DNA from: Candidatus Micrarchaeota archaeon
GTDB taxonomy: Archaea; Micrarchaeota; Micrarchaeia; Micrarchaeales; Micrarchaeaceae
Assembly: GCA_028866575.1 (NCBI GenBank)
Contig: JAGWHU010000002.1
Span: forward strand, 99,673-163,672
Length of the DNA stretch: 64,000 nt
Direction: 5' to 3'
The first letter of the stretch is position 1. The number at the start of each line of letters is the position of its first letter. The position numbers and the translations under genes are program-made. Below are positions 24,299 through 33,496 of this stretch, piece after piece. The notes under the pieces are model-generated. The model was not told the origin of the DNA. It saw nothing but the letters and a program-made list of their open reading frames with translations, and searched no databases.

Positions 24299-24889
24299 CT
24301 ATTTTTTCCTCCTGTGGCTGCCGCTTCCCCTCTGGACCCTGGCCTTGTAGCGCTCGCCCTCGTTTATCCATTCCTGCTTGCCCAGGCCATCGGGCTTCAT
24401 CGTAAGCGCTATCTTGGAGTCCTTTACGGAGTTCTTCATGCTTATGGTCGATATCTTTGCGAAGACCAGGTCGCCCTTCTTCAGCGTCCTGCCGCTCTTC
24501 TTGGATACGAATGCCGGTACCTTCCTGTCAAAGGAAAGGAAATCATTTGTTATCTGCGAGACGTGGACAAGCCCGTCTATCGGGCCTATCCTTATGAATG
24601 CCCCGAATTCCGCTAGTTCAGTCACCTCCCCAGCGACAACCTCCTCGACATAGGGCATGTACGTGAGCATGTCGAACTCTGCATCGTGGTGCAGGGACGG
24701 GTCCCCGGCGTATATTATCCCGTCGCTGACGTCCCTTATGTTGAACACCGCCACTATTACGCCCAGGCTCTTGTCGATGGTGCCCTCGTATTTCCTCTTG
24801 AGCACGTCGGTTGCGACCTCCTCTATGTCCTTGTCGAAATGCTCTGGGGATATCTTGAATGTGTCCTTCACGGAATGTATGTAGTACAT
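24299..24889 (-). CDS. rpo7: DNA-directed RNA polymerase subunit Rpo7 (RpoE1)
   Basis: 196 residues from ATG 24889 (MYYIHSVKD). The N-terminal RNP-like domain is followed by an S1 domain: AGEVTELAEFGAFIRIGPIDGLVHVSQI. The C-terminus is basic. With Rpo4 it forms the polymerase stalk that binds nascent RNA and aids initiation. The PIN-domain gene, rpo7 and spt4 are arranged as in many archaea. Confidence 0.93.
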   Translation of the reverse strand: MYYIHSVKDTFKISPEHFDKDIEEVATDVLKRKYEGTIDKSLGVIVAVFNIRDVSDGIIYAGDPSLHHDAEFDMLTYMPYVEEVVAGEVTELAEFGAFIRIGPIDGLVHVSQITNDFLSFDRKVPAFVSKKSGRTLKKGDLVFAKISTISMKNSVKDSKIALTMKPDGLGKQEWINEGERYKARVQRGSGSHRRKK

Positions 24890-24908
24890 CAATATCACTC
24901 GTTAAACA

Positions 24909-25289
24909 TCACTGGAAATCTTTCAGAAGCCCGCTCTTCGATACCTTGAGAACCTTTACCCTTGACCTGGCAAGCTTCCTGGCGAGGACAGTGTCGTTGG
25001 TTACGACCATGGTGCCCTTGCGCTTCGGAGCCGTATTTAGTATCCACTTGTCCGGGTATGTGGATATATTATCAACGTTAATCTTTTTAGCCTTTAGCTC
25101 AAGCAGCGCCACCCTTGCCCTAAGCCCTTTTGCGCCCCTGTTCGCGGATAATCTGGTAAGCTCGTTTATTATGCCCCTGGAAACGAGCTGCCTGTATTCG
25201 GGAAAGGCGCTTTTCAGCGTCTCGAATATGTTCCTGTTGTAGGAGAATCCGTACAGGATGGAGCTTGTGTCTATTATCACTCTCTTCAT
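24909..25289 (-). CDS. PIN-domain protein (FCF1/VapC9-like)
   Basis: 126 residues from ATG 25289 (MKRVIIDTSSILYGF). First acidic residue in IIDTS, a second acidic centre in GIINELTRL, and the C-terminal VVTNDTVLARKLARSRVKVL, as in archaeal FCF1-type PIN nucleases found beside rpo7. Probably an RNA endonuclease in rRNA processing. The longer frame from 25328 adds an unlikely N-terminus. Confidence 0.85.
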   Translation of the reverse strand: MKRVIIDTSSILYGFSYNRNIFETLKSAFPEYRQLVSRGIINELTRLSANRGAKGLRARVALLELKAKKINVDNISTYPDKWILNTAPKRKGTMVVTNDTVLARKLARSRVKVLKVSKSGLLKDFQ

Positions 25290-25440
25290 GCGAACCCACA
25301 GTCTCGGCGCATGTACGTTGATTGCCAATTCTCCAAAAAAGACAAAAAAACTGGCATATATTGATACATGTACCAGTATACTAATTACCCTAGAAACCTA
25401 TATATATCTGCCAAATTATAAGCTAATTAAGGTGTATAAA

Positions 25441-25725
25441 ATGCCACTTAAAACTAAGGATTCAACAAAGGACCTCTCAAGGCTTGAGCAGCACATAGGG
25501 AAGCAGGTCTGGGTAAACGACATTGACGGCTATGCCGAGTACAAGGGAACGCTGCACAGGGTCAACGCCAGGAAGGGCATAGTGGAGATAAAATTCCCGA
25601 ACGATTCAAGGCTTGAGGTAATACCGCTCAGCGTCCTGGAGGAGAACCACATGGTAACGCTATACGAGGGAAACGTGACCAGGAAGAGCCTGAAGGACCG
25701 CGCGAGAGAGATTGCGGAATTCTGA
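25441..25725 (+). CDS. Small beta-rich protein, unknown
   Basis: 94 residues from ATG 25441. A helical N-terminus (DLSRLEQHIGKQVWVND) leads into short beta strands (AEYKGTLHRVNARKGIVEIKF, RLEVIPLSVL) resembling an SH3-like or Sm-like barrel, but without a diagnostic motif. A TATA-like CTATATATATC at about 25398 supports this start. The in-frame region from 25258 is non-coding. Confidence 0.6.
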   Translation: MPLKTKDSTKDLSRLEQHIGKQVWVNDIDGYAEYKGTLHRVNARKGIVEIKFPNDSRLEVIPLSVLEENHMVTLYEGNVTRKSLKDRAREIAEF

Positions 25726-25732
25726 ATTCTGA

Positions 25733-26158
25733 TTAATACCTTACCCCTCTCCAGTCGTATCTTGTCCTGTGGGGGTGCAATGCCACTGGATGCTCAACCT
25801 TGGGCGCCTTGCTCAGCAGCTTTTCCATGTAACGCTGCAGTACTATTGCGCTGTTGTGCTTCTCGTCGATCGTGGCGTATACGAAAGTTACAGGGTCCGT
25901 GGATTGCAATATGCTCAACAGCTTAAGGGCCGCCTTGTTGCCTTCCAGCTCTTTCAGGTACCTGCTCCGGAATTCCACCCATTTCTTTGGGTCGTGCATG
26001 TACCATTTCCTGAGCTCGTGCGAAGGCGCGACGTTCCTGATCCAGATGTCGACGTTTGGGGTATTCCGCCTTATCCCCCTGGGCCACAGCCTGTCGACCA
26101 GGATCTTGACCCCGTCTGTTATGTAGAACTTCTCGTAAACCCTCTTTACAAGTATCAT
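25733..26158 (-). CDS. DUF488 (YeaO-like) protein
   Basis: 141 residues. Hallmarks are KRVYEKFYITDGVKILVDRL, WPRGI, and a C-terminal block with FVYATIDEKHNSAIVLQRY. The YeaO branch of DUF488 has no agreed activity. It is convergent with the preceding gene (7-bp gap). Confidence 0.88.
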   Translation of the reverse strand: MILVKRVYEKFYITDGVKILVDRLWPRGIRRNTPNVDIWIRNVAPSHELRKWYMHDPKKWVEFRSRYLKELEGNKAALKLLSILQSTDPVTFVYATIDEKHNSAIVLQRYMEKLLSKAPKVEHPVALHPHRTRYDWRGVRY

Positions 26159-26232
26159 TCATAGCACTACTTAGATTAAAGCAGTATGGTATTTAAAGAT
26201 TATCTGATTATTCTCTTTAAGGAAGGGATCGG

Positions 26233-26607
26233 ATGCCAATAGACAGGTACGATAGGGGGACCAAGGAGATAGCAAAAAGGAGGGTCTTTGTATTCATTTT
26301 GCTCATAGGGCTCATAGCAATAGGCCCGGCCTTCATGGCTGAGGGGGACATGCTCTCCCATGCTGTGGATGACATAGCGATAATGGGGCTTTCGCTTGTG
26401 GGCCTGGCCTTCCTCGCCTTGTCATGGAAGAAGAACACCGTTTCGCAGCTCAGGATGCAGAATTCCATAATATTAGCGATATTCGTTTTGCTTCTCGTGA
26501 TCCAGATTTTCGCCATAGTGATAGAGCTTCATGACGCCGCGGATTTCGGCGACGAGATACCATCGCTGGTGGTTTTGGCGCTGGCGGTTATAAATTGGTT
26601 CGTCTAA
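26233..26607 (+). CDS. Small membrane protein (3-4 helices)
   Basis: 124 residues: a charged N-terminus, then hydrophobic segments at about 18-36, 47-63, 79-97 and 108-124. Acidic residues lie between helices. No family recognised. Confidence 0.6.
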   Translation: MPIDRYDRGTKEIAKRRVFVFILLIGLIAIGPAFMAEGDMLSHAVDDIAIMGLSLVGLAFLALSWKKNTVSQLRMQNSIILAIFVLLLVIQIFAIVIELHDAADFGDEIPSLVVLALAVINWFV

Positions 26608-26719
26608 AGGCGCTGATTTTTATTGGTATGCCCTTATATGCGCAATAGCTCCGAATTATGGAAAGTATTTAAAAACTATTAGTCATATATTAGTAAAGCG
26701 ACGTAAGAATGGTGAATAT

Positions 26720-27103
26720 ATGAGTATTTTCGAGAGACTCGGTAAGTCTTTGGGCGTTTCATCGAAGGGAATCGATGTTGAAGAATACATGAATGCTGCC
26801 GAAATGGATGATGTTGACGTAATGCATGAGCCGGCCGACCATTACATAAAGCCCGTATCATTGCAGCAGCAGACGGATGTTGAGCTCATAAAGAAGGAGC
26901 TTGGATCCAACAATATAATACTTATGAACATATCCGAGATGGCGAAGAGGCCGAATACGCTCAAGGCGGTAATAGACGACCTCAAGGTGTATGTAGACAA
27001 GATGAACGGGGACATAGCGAGGATAGACCAGGACAAGATACTCCTCACCCCGGGAAAGATAAAGATAATAAAGACGAAGAAGCCATCAAAGCCGGAGAGA
27101 TGA
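26720..27103 (+). CDS. sepF: SepF-like cell division protein
   Basis: 127 residues. The N-terminus MSIFERLGKSLG is an amphipathic membrane-targeting helix. The core (ELIKKELGSNNIILMNISEMAKRPNTLKAVIDDLK, then VDKMNGDIARIDQDKILLTP) is the SepF domain. Archaeal SepF tethers FtsZ to the membrane. Three ftsZ genes lie within 23 kb. A TATA-like TATTTAAAAA lies at about 26666. Confidence 0.88.
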   Translation: MSIFERLGKSLGVSSKGIDVEEYMNAAEMDDVDVMHEPADHYIKPVSLQQQTDVELIKKELGSNNIILMNISEMAKRPNTLKAVIDDLKVYVDKMNGDIARIDQDKILLTPGKIKIIKTKKPSKPER

Positions 27104-27217
27104 TTAGTCGTTTTCCGGGTCTCTCCAATTTCTCTTTCTTTTTGTTTTATCCCGCCTAGCCTGAGCATTGGATAAGCTATAAGAATTCGCGATCCGTAAC
27201 AATACTGTGGCGTTATC

Positions 27218-27928
27218 ATGGGAAAGGGCGGCATCGCGAAATACCTCCTGGCCTTACTTGCAATAATAGCCGTATTCATCGCAGGCGGGTACTTCGCCTA
27301 CGGCTTCGGCCGCACGCTAAAAAACGCTGGGCAGACATCTTCAACAATGGAAAACAGCACAGCACCAACCTCATCAACATCGACGACAATAGGGTCCTCG
27401 CATATACCCAGCACTACGACAACACTTCCTACTACAATACCATACAACGCTACGATAACAACAAGGACCACAACCATATACTACTCAAGCGCGTGCTATG
27501 CAAATTCGAGATTCGAATGCGGATACGGCGATTACGTTCTTGGCAACCTTACAATAGAGATAGTACAGAATACAGGAATAAACTGGACCGATGCATATGT
27601 GGAATTTGTGAGCAACGGCACATCGGCAACCAATGGCATACCGAATGTCTCATTTATGGCACCAAATGCAGTGCACGTGAAATACATGTATAACGGCTAC
27701 GGTTACGATGTAACTGTGCCCATAAGCTCTCCAAATACCACCCCAGGCACAGCCGCATACGGCTCCATCTGGGCAAAGTACAACTACTCAGGCAGCATTC
27801 ATTATGCAGATATGGGCACTGTTTACCTGAATGCCTCTTATCCTCCTATAAGGCCGACCATATCGCCAACTTCTGCGACATCTTCATCCCCTTCATCTAC
27901 CTCTACTATAACTTCCACCATTGTTTAG
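27218..27928 (+). CDS. Membrane-anchored protein with a pilin-type beta domain
   Basis: 236 residues. One N-terminal helix (about 8-28), a Ser/Thr stalk (about 45-90), then a domain with ACYANSRFEC, a NTGINWTDAYVEFV segment, NGIPNVSFMAP and GSIWAKYNYSG. These match, in order, elements of the pilin C-terminal domains at 47495-48656, but here the domain sits on a stalk rather than a pilin helix. A Ser/Thr tail ends the protein. Confidence 0.7.
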   Translation: MGKGGIAKYLLALLAIIAVFIAGGYFAYGFGRTLKNAGQTSSTMENSTAPTSSTSTTIGSSHIPSTTTTLPTTIPYNATITTRTTTIYYSSACYANSRFECGYGDYVLGNLTIEIVQNTGINWTDAYVEFVSNGTSATNGIPNVSFMAPNAVHVKYMYNGYGYDVTVPISSPNTTPGTAAYGSIWAKYNYSGSIHYADMGTVYLNASYPPIRPTISPTSATSSSPSSTSTITSTIV

Positions 27929-28645
27929 CTAGGACTTATTGCGTTTTTGTTTCCGGCCAATTACCGGTTTGTGCGGCGCAAGCGCTATCGACAGCGCGTT
28001 TATTTCCTTCCTTGTGGGTACTGACCTTTTTATCACGTGCCGGAACGCCATCTTAACTGACTCCTTGTCGCGTATCCTTGGGTTTCCTTTTACAAGCGCG
28101 GCGAAAAGGCTGAAGAGGCGCTCCTGGTATTCGTAATCGGCCTGCATCTTCTGAGCTGTGTCCCCATTTGCGCGGAGGGCATGCAGTATTATCGCAAGCG
28201 CATGAGATATGTTGAGTATCGGGTACTTCCTGTCGGCGCCTATGCAAACAGTGGCATCGCACATCCTCAGCTCGCTTTTCGACAGACCGGTATCGTCCCT
28301 GCCCATCAGCACGATTACCTTTTTCCTGGCCGAAGCCGAGCGCCTTGCCATAGCGGTGAGCTGGACAAGGCTGTACACGTTGTAGAACGAGTCGCCGGTC
28401 TTGTGCCATATGCCTGTCGTGCCTATGATGAAGGAATTGCCTTTGACGCCTAGGTGCTTTAGGACTGATGCCTTTTCAAGGAGTTCCCTCGCGTGCTTTG
28501 AGTACTTTATGGCGAGCTTTCCCCTGTGGTTGCACCTTGGGTTTATGAGAATTAGCCTCTTCACGCCGAAGTTCTTCGATACCCTCGCCATGTGCCCGAG
28601 GTTTATCTGGTACTTCGGCTCCATTATCGCGACTTCAATTTCCAT
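27929..28645 (-). CDS. SPOUT-class RNA 2'-O-methyltransferase (TrmJ-like)
   Basis: 238 residues. The SpoU/TrmJ pattern is clear: EPKYQINLGHMARVSKNFGV, LILINPRC, VIVLMGRDDTGLSKSELRMC and YPILNISHALAIIL. The trefoil knot and LNxS element bind SAM. TrmJ enzymes methylate position 32 of tRNAs. It overlaps the downstream end of the AlkD-like gene by 11 bp on the same strand. Confidence 0.87.
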   Translation of the reverse strand: MEIEVAIMEPKYQINLGHMARVSKNFGVKRLILINPRCNHRGKLAIKYSKHARELLEKASVLKHLGVKGNSFIIGTTGIWHKTGDSFYNVYSLVQLTAMARRSASARKKVIVLMGRDDTGLSKSELRMCDATVCIGADRKYPILNISHALAIILHALRANGDTAQKMQADYEYQERLFSLFAALVKGNPRIRDKESVKMAFRHVIKRSVPTRKEINALSIALAPHKPVIGRKQKRNKS

Positions 28646-29330
28646 TCAATCTGCCCTGCACCTGTTTTCCTGCCAGCTCCCTTATGGCATCGGAAGCTAT
28701 CCACCTCGCGCTTCTGGAATCCATATTCCTGATCTCCTTTGCAGTCTTTATAGAGAGCCTGTTCAGGCGCCTGCTTCTCTTCCCTATCTGCCGCAGCGCC
28801 CAGTTCACTGATTTCTTCACGTAATTCCTGTCATCCGTTGCCCCGGCCTTTATCACCGGTAGGAAGCGCGCAAGATCAGCATCAGATGCGCCTTTGTCAT
28901 GCACTGCTATCGCTGCCATCATCGCGTATCCGGCCCTTTTCACGAATTCCTTTTTTGATTTGCTCCATTGCATCGCCTTCCTGTGCGCGTATTTCGTATA
29001 TGAGAAGGTGGAGCAGCACTGATCGCATATGTCCCATGAATTGAAGTCGTTGGCCCATTCGTCCATCTGCCTTTCCGTTATTTTGTCCTTATCCTCGACT
29101 ATGCTGGCCAGTATCCTTGCCTCGTGTATCCCTGACGACCACAGGGCCAACGCAATATCGTGGCTCCTCCCTATTTTCCTTGCCATGAGCCTAAGCTCAA
29201 CAACAGAAATACCTAGGGCGTCATCGGTGTCTATCCCGAATCTTTTCATGCCCTCGATGCCCCTTGGATCGGACTTCGACTCAAGTTCCCTGATTATTTC
29301 TTTAGCGTCGTGCCTTGCGGTCAATCTCAT
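28635..29330 (-). CDS. DNA alkylation repair protein (AlkD-like HEAT repeats)
   Basis: 231 residues, all-helical. SVVELRLMARKIGRSHDIAL, EARILASIVEDKDK, WANDFNSWDICDQCC and NYVKKSVNWALRQIGKRS match the AlkD family of HEAT-like glycosylases that remove N3/N7-alkyl purines. The invariant W/D of the catalytic cleft (SWDICDQ) is present. Confidence 0.88.
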   Translation of the reverse strand: MRLTARHDAKEIIRELESKSDPRGIEGMKRFGIDTDDALGISVVELRLMARKIGRSHDIALALWSSGIHEARILASIVEDKDKITERQMDEWANDFNSWDICDQCCSTFSYTKYAHRKAMQWSKSKKEFVKRAGYAMMAAIAVHDKGASDADLARFLPVIKAGATDDRNYVKKSVNWALRQIGKRSRRLNRLSIKTAKEIRNMDSRSARWIASDAIRELAGKQVQGRLNGN

Positions 29331-29339
29331 CGCCGAAAA

Positions 29340-29951
29340 TCATATGTGCACCAAAAAGCTGCCCATTGAAAAAAGCGCAGCCACAGTTACGAAATTCACT
29401 ATCGCGTGAGCCACTATCGATGGATAAAGCGACTTGGTCCTCCTGAAGACGTAGCCGGCAAGCAGGCCAAAGAAGAGCGCTGCCGCGAATTCCGATACCG
29501 AAATGTAGCTCAGGTGGAGCAGCGCGAATATTATTGCGCTGGCTATTATGCCAAGCCTTGGCACCATGAACCCCCTGAAGAATATCTCCTCGTTTATCGG
29601 CGCTATCAGGAAAGTGAACACAAGGAAATATGCAGGTGTTCCCGCAAGCGCCGCCTGCACGTTCGTGGGAAGCTGTATGTTGGTCAGCTGCGAGAACGCA
29701 GAGAGGGCCAGCCCGAAAAGAACTACTGCCAAGAACAGCGATATGCCTACGATTATCATCTTTGCCGTTATCCTGTCCCTTGAGAGCCCAAGCTCACTTA
29801 TTATGCCGCTTATGGTATTTCCCCTGTACAGCATGTAGGAGAAAACTATAGATGGGAAAAACAGGGAGAGCGCCATTGAGGAATAGCTCTCCACCAGCGG
29901 TGCGGATATGGCGTTGGCGTTGTATACGGCTATGGTAGCCGCGAGTATCAC
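29340..29951 (-). CDS. CPBP-family intramembrane metalloprotease
   Basis: About 203 residues with 5-6 helices. The CPBP/Abi motifs are present: NEEIFFRGF (motif 1), ALLHLSY (motif 2), and SIVAHAIVNF (motif 3). These enzymes cleave membrane substrates such as prenylated CAAX peptides. The assigned start is GTG 29951; the same frame upstream (to the S27ae stop at 30054) encodes a Lys/Arg-rich, coding-like tail (PKRKRARKNQRKTPKAIRY) without ATG, GTG or TTG, so the real start may be non-canonical. Confidence 0.82.
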   Translation of the reverse strand: MILAATIAVYNANAISAPLVESYSSMALSLFFPSIVFSYMLYRGNTISGIISELGLSRDRITAKMIIVGISLFLAVVLFGLALSAFSQLTNIQLPTNVQAALAGTPAYFLVFTFLIAPINEEIFFRGFMVPRLGIIASAIIFALLHLSYISVSEFAAALFFGLLAGYVFRRTKSLYPSIVAHAIVNFVTVAALFSMGSFLVHI

Positions 29952-30053
29952 GACCAGAACAGCGCTTATTGAGTATGAGATGTACCTTATTGCCTTTGGG
30001 GTTTTCCTTTGGTTTTTCCTTGCCCTCTTGCGCTTCGGAATATATCCACCGCT

Positions 30054-30200
30054 TTATTTCTTTTGCTTGAATTCAGTGTACCCGCACTTGCCGCATGCGA
30101 GCCTGTCGGCGTGGTCTGCCATCTTAGAGTTGCATTTGGGGCACTGCCTGCCCTGCTTGTACGGCCCTTTCCTCTTTCCCTTTTCCTTCTTTTCAGCCAT
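30054..30200 (-). CDS. rps27ae: 30S ribosomal protein S27ae
   Basis: 48 residues. A basic N-terminus ([10 protein letters not shown]) is followed by the zinc ribbon [21 protein letters not shown] and YTEFK. Normal size for archaeal S27ae. It lies just downstream of S24e, the usual archaeal pairing. Confidence 0.93.
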   Translation of the reverse strand: MAEKKEKGKRKGPYKQGRQCPKCNSKMADHADRLACGKCGYTEFKQKK

Positions 30201-30209
30201 TGGATCAGC

Positions 30210-30569
30210 TCACTCCTTTTTCCCCGCTTCGGGTTTTGCCTCTTCTTCAGCCTTTGGCTGCTCAGGCGGAGCAGGCGCTTCTTGCTTCTTCTGGCCCATT
30301 CCGCTCCTTGCGATTATGTGCTCTGGCTCGCTCCTCTCCATGAGCTCCCTGCTCTGGTACGAATGCACAGTGCCTGTGCTTTCCTTGTGGCCGAAGCCCT
30401 GGTCTACCTTCACTACTATGGTAGATTCCGGGCTCAGGTTCAGCCTCTTGCATATCTCCTTTTTCAGCTCCGCCCTGCTTGCGGTGCTGCCATTTTGGTC
30501 AACCGAGAACGTTATCTCCTTCCTCTTTAGGAAGGTGTTTTCTATGTTAGACAATATCTTAAGCTCCAT
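30210..30569 (-). CDS. rps24e: 30S ribosomal protein S24e
   Basis: 119 residues from ATG 30569 (MELKILSNIENTFLKRKEI), the conserved S24e start; GTG 30578 would overlap aIF5A. Core SRAELKKEICKRLNL, VDQGFGHKESTGTVHSY. The 30-residue Glu/Lys/Pro/Ala tail is longer than usual. Starts 1 nt after the aIF5A stop, so coupled. Confidence 0.93.
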   Translation of the reverse strand: MELKILSNIENTFLKRKEITFSVDQNGSTASRAELKKEICKRLNLSPESTIVVKVDQGFGHKESTGTVHSYQSRELMERSEPEHIIARSGMGQKKQEAPAPPEQPKAEEEAKPEAGKKE

Positions 30570-30570
30570 T

Positions 30571-30975
30571 TCATCCACTTAACACTCTTGACAATGCCTT
30601 TCTTCCCATTGCTGTCATTACCTCGACCTCAGCCCCGGCATTCAGCTTGCCCTTGAATTCATCCGTTACAGGTATGTCATATACCTCGTACGTCTCCGAA
30701 TCCATCACCTGCGCCGTTTCCCCGCTAACCGACACCACCTGCGCCTTGGTCTTCTTTATGACAGGCACCTGTACATCAGCATGTGAGGGCGATAACAGTG
30801 TCTTCTTCTGCCCGTCGAATATGCCTATGCCCGTAACGCGCATCTTTGCAGAGCCGTGCTTGCCAGGGGAGCTGGTCTCTATGTCAACGACCTTGCATGC
30901 AACGCCGTCTATCAGTATGAACCTGCCCACCTTTATGTCCTTCATCGATGAAAAAGATATCTCGTCATCATTCAT
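30571..30975 (-). CDS. eif5A: Translation initiation factor 5A
   Basis: 134 residues. The hypusination loop SSPGKHGSAK carries the target Lys (about residue 39). An SH3-like N-domain and an OB-fold C-domain follow. It promotes peptide-bond formation at proline-rich stretches. Heads the aIF5A-S24e-S27ae minus-strand operon. Confidence 0.95.
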   Translation of the reverse strand: MNDDEISFSSMKDIKVGRFILIDGVACKVVDIETSSPGKHGSAKMRVTGIGIFDGQKKTLLSPSHADVQVPVIKKTKAQVVSVSGETAQVMDSETYEVYDIPVTDEFKGKLNAGAEVEVMTAMGRKALSRVLSG

Positions 30976-31122
30976 TGAAACATCTGCAGTTAGTAGAATA
31001 GATTAATGCGTGGATAAACTATATAAAGGTATGTCAGGCGTCGTGATTTCGGCGCTGCAACAGGCAGTTTGCGCCGTGCGCTACGCGTTACGCAAAAAGC
31101 CGCGCCTCATGAAAGGCCGTAT

Positions 31123-32148
31123 TCACAGCCTCTCAAGACCAGCGATGTATCCGGAATCCTCAGTGCTTTGCTGCTTGCCAAGCAACGAAGAGGCGGTGCC
31201 GAACTTGGGCTTCACCCCTGTTACTATGGACATTACCCTTATCTGGTCGTTGAGCTCTGGCTCAAGCCTGGATCCGAATATAACGTTCGCGTTGTCCGCA
31301 AGGCCCTGGGTTACGCCCTCGCCCACTGATGTCGCCTCCTGTATGGTAAGCGCCGTGCCGCCAGTGACGTGCACCATTGCGCTCCTGGCGCCCTCAAGGT
31401 CCACGTCAAGCAATGGATGGGATATTGTAGACTTTATCGCCTTCTCCACCTTGTCGGCGCCGTAGCCGTAGCCTATGTTTATCATTGCCAGGCCGGAGCC
31501 GCCCATTATCGCCCTCACGTCGGCGAAGTCAAGGTTTATCAGGCTGGGCAGTGTTATGGTGTCGGCTATTCCCCTCACGGCGTTTGAGGCTATGCTGTCT
31601 ATCAGGTCGAACGCCTTTTCTATCGGGAGGTTCGGCGCATAACTGAGCAGCCTGTCGTTTTCTATTATAACTGTAGTATCTGCCTGCTTGCTTAGTTGCT
31701 CTATGCTCCAGTCTGCCTTCTTCTTCCTGCTCCTCTCAAGCGCGAACGGGTATGTTACGAAAGCGACTACGAGCGCGCCCTCCTCGCGGGCAACCTCGGC
31801 TATTATCGGCGCCGATCCTCCACCGGTGCCCCCTCCCATTCCTGCAGCTATGAACACCAGGTTATATCCCGTGACAGCCTTCCTTATTTCCTCCTTGCTC
31901 GCCTCGGCTGCCTTTGCGCCCATTTCCGGGAAGCCTCCGGCTCCGAGACCCCTTGTCAGCGGGCCCCCTATAAGCAATTTCTTGTGCGCCTGAACTATGC
32001 CCAGATGCTTTGCATCCGTGTTGAGTGCTATCGTTGTAGCGCTCTTCAGGCCGTTTGTATAAAGTCTGTTGACAAGGTTGCATCCCTGTCCGCCGGCACC
32101 TACGACTGCCAGCTTTACTACGAAGTCGTCGCTTCCCAGGTCGTCCAT
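31123..32148 (-). CDS. ftsZ: Cell division protein FtsZ (paralogue 1)
   Basis: 341 residues from ATG 32148 (GTG 32157 possible). FtsZ landmarks: VVGAGGQGCNLVNRL, the tubulin signature as GGGTGGGSAP (Gly replaces the usual second Thr), NDRLL, and the T7 loop NLDFADVRAIM with catalytic Asp. The C-terminal tail ends in GYIAGLERL. Tandem with the next ftsZ on the same strand. Confidence 0.95.
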   Translation of the reverse strand: MDDLGSDDFVVKLAVVGAGGQGCNLVNRLYTNGLKSATTIALNTDAKHLGIVQAHKKLLIGGPLTRGLGAGGFPEMGAKAAEASKEEIRKAVTGYNLVFIAAGMGGGTGGGSAPIIAEVAREEGALVVAFVTYPFALERSRKKKADWSIEQLSKQADTTVIIENDRLLSYAPNLPIEKAFDLIDSIASNAVRGIADTITLPSLINLDFADVRAIMGGSGLAMINIGYGYGADKVEKAIKSTISHPLLDVDLEGARSAMVHVTGGTALTIQEATSVGEGVTQGLADNANVIFGSRLEPELNDQIRVMSIVTGVKPKFGTASSLLGKQQSTEDSGYIAGLERL

Positions 32149-32208
32149 ATTATCCACCTAACTATAAAATCAAAGAATATAAAAAACAAAACAATAAAAA
32201 GGTAGGGG

Positions 32209-33270
32209 TTAACCTACCATTTCAAGGCCATCGTATGAAAGGGACTTCTTTTCCTCCATCTTGCCCAAGATGCTCGATCCAGTTACTCCAGTCACTATCG
32301 CGACTATCTCTATCTGGTCCTCGTATCCAGGCATCAGGCGTGCGCCCCATTTTATGTTGCTCTCGGGGTCCATCTTCTCCGTTATTACCTCTCCGGCCTT
32401 TATCGCGTCGCCTATTGTCATGGAAACGCCTCCAGAGATGTGTATCAATGCGCCCCTTGCGCCTTCGAAGTCTACGTCCAGAAGCTTGTTCTTCAGTACT
32501 CCCTCCGCCGCAGCATCTACCTTGTTGGTTCCCCTTCCGGATCCTACAGCTATGAACCCTACGCCTCCGTTGCCCATTATCGCCCTCACGTCTGCGAAGT
32601 CTATGTTGATGAGGCTTGGCTGCGTTATCGTCCATACCAGCCCTCCTATTGCCTTTGCAAGCACCTCGTCTGCAAGTGCGAACGCATCAGACATAGGCAG
32701 GTTCGGCACCAGCTTTACCAGCCTGTTGTTGTCCAGTATTATTACGCTGTCGCAGTATTTCCTGAGCCTCTGTATTCCCTCTTCTGCCTTGACCTTCCTT
32801 ACCCTTTCAAGGTCGAACGGGTAGGTTACCATTGCCACTACTATCGCGCCCTGCTCCTTGGCTATCTGGGCCGCAACGGTAATTGCGCCTGTTCCGGTTC
32901 CTCCTCCCATTCCGCAGCATAGGAATACCAGCTGCGTGTCGTTGAACACCGCCTCAAGGAGGTTCCTGTCCACTTCCGCGGCCTTTGCGCCCATCATTGG
33001 GTCTCCTCCTGCACCCAATCCCTTCGTAAGCGTCCTTCCTATCAGAACTTTCTTGATTCGGTCATCTATTATTTTGAAGTGCTGAGCATCAGTGTTCACA
33101 GCTACAAAATCAGTACCCTTGACCCCAACCTTCAGAAGCCTGTTTACTATGTTGCAGCCTGCGCCTCCAAATCCTGCCGTTACTATTTTTATCTGTGTCG
33201 AGCTGAATTCCTCAGCTGACTGTGTCTCCTTCGTCTGTCCACCAAATACGTCGTGTACCATATCGGTCAT
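32209..33270 (-). CDS. ftsZ: Cell division protein FtsZ (paralogue 2)
   Basis: 353 residues. GFGGAGCNIVNRL, GGGTGTGAITV signature, T7 loop NIDFADVRAIM; GTPase residues are complete. C-terminal peptide YDGLEMVG. A 30-residue charged N-terminal extension precedes the GTPase domain. An AT-rich TATA-like element (CTTTTAAAGC, minus strand) lies at about 33303-33312. The gap to paralogue 1 is about 60 bp. Confidence 0.95.
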   Translation of the reverse strand: MTDMVHDVFGGQTKETQSAEEFSSTQIKIVTAGFGGAGCNIVNRLLKVGVKGTDFVAVNTDAQHFKIIDDRIKKVLIGRTLTKGLGAGGDPMMGAKAAEVDRNLLEAVFNDTQLVFLCCGMGGGTGTGAITVAAQIAKEQGAIVVAMVTYPFDLERVRKVKAEEGIQRLRKYCDSVIILDNNRLVKLVPNLPMSDAFALADEVLAKAIGGLVWTITQPSLINIDFADVRAIMGNGGVGFIAVGSGRGTNKVDAAAEGVLKNKLLDVDFEGARGALIHISGGVSMTIGDAIKAGEVITEKMDPESNIKWGARLMPGYEDQIEIVAIVTGVTGSSILGKMEEKKSLSYDGLEMVG

Positions 33271-33496
33271 CGTGATCGCCTTATTTCTATGTTAATCAGA
33301 AAAGCTTTAAAAGCCTTTTGCTTTTTCCAACATTAGGAGTAGTACGTAATTTTCAAAAAAAATAACGCACGCAAAATATACTTTATTATATGTTGGTAAT
33401 ACAAGTTTTATCTTGGTAAAAAAATATGCATTTAGATCTGATTGCCGCGTTTATTTTTTTTGGACAGCATGCTTGATTCGCGCATTGTATGCGCGA

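Noticed and set aside
31010..31465. Plus-strand ORF across the 3' end of ftsZ
   Set aside because: It is a shadow of the ftsZ frame; no independent start signal or family resemblance.
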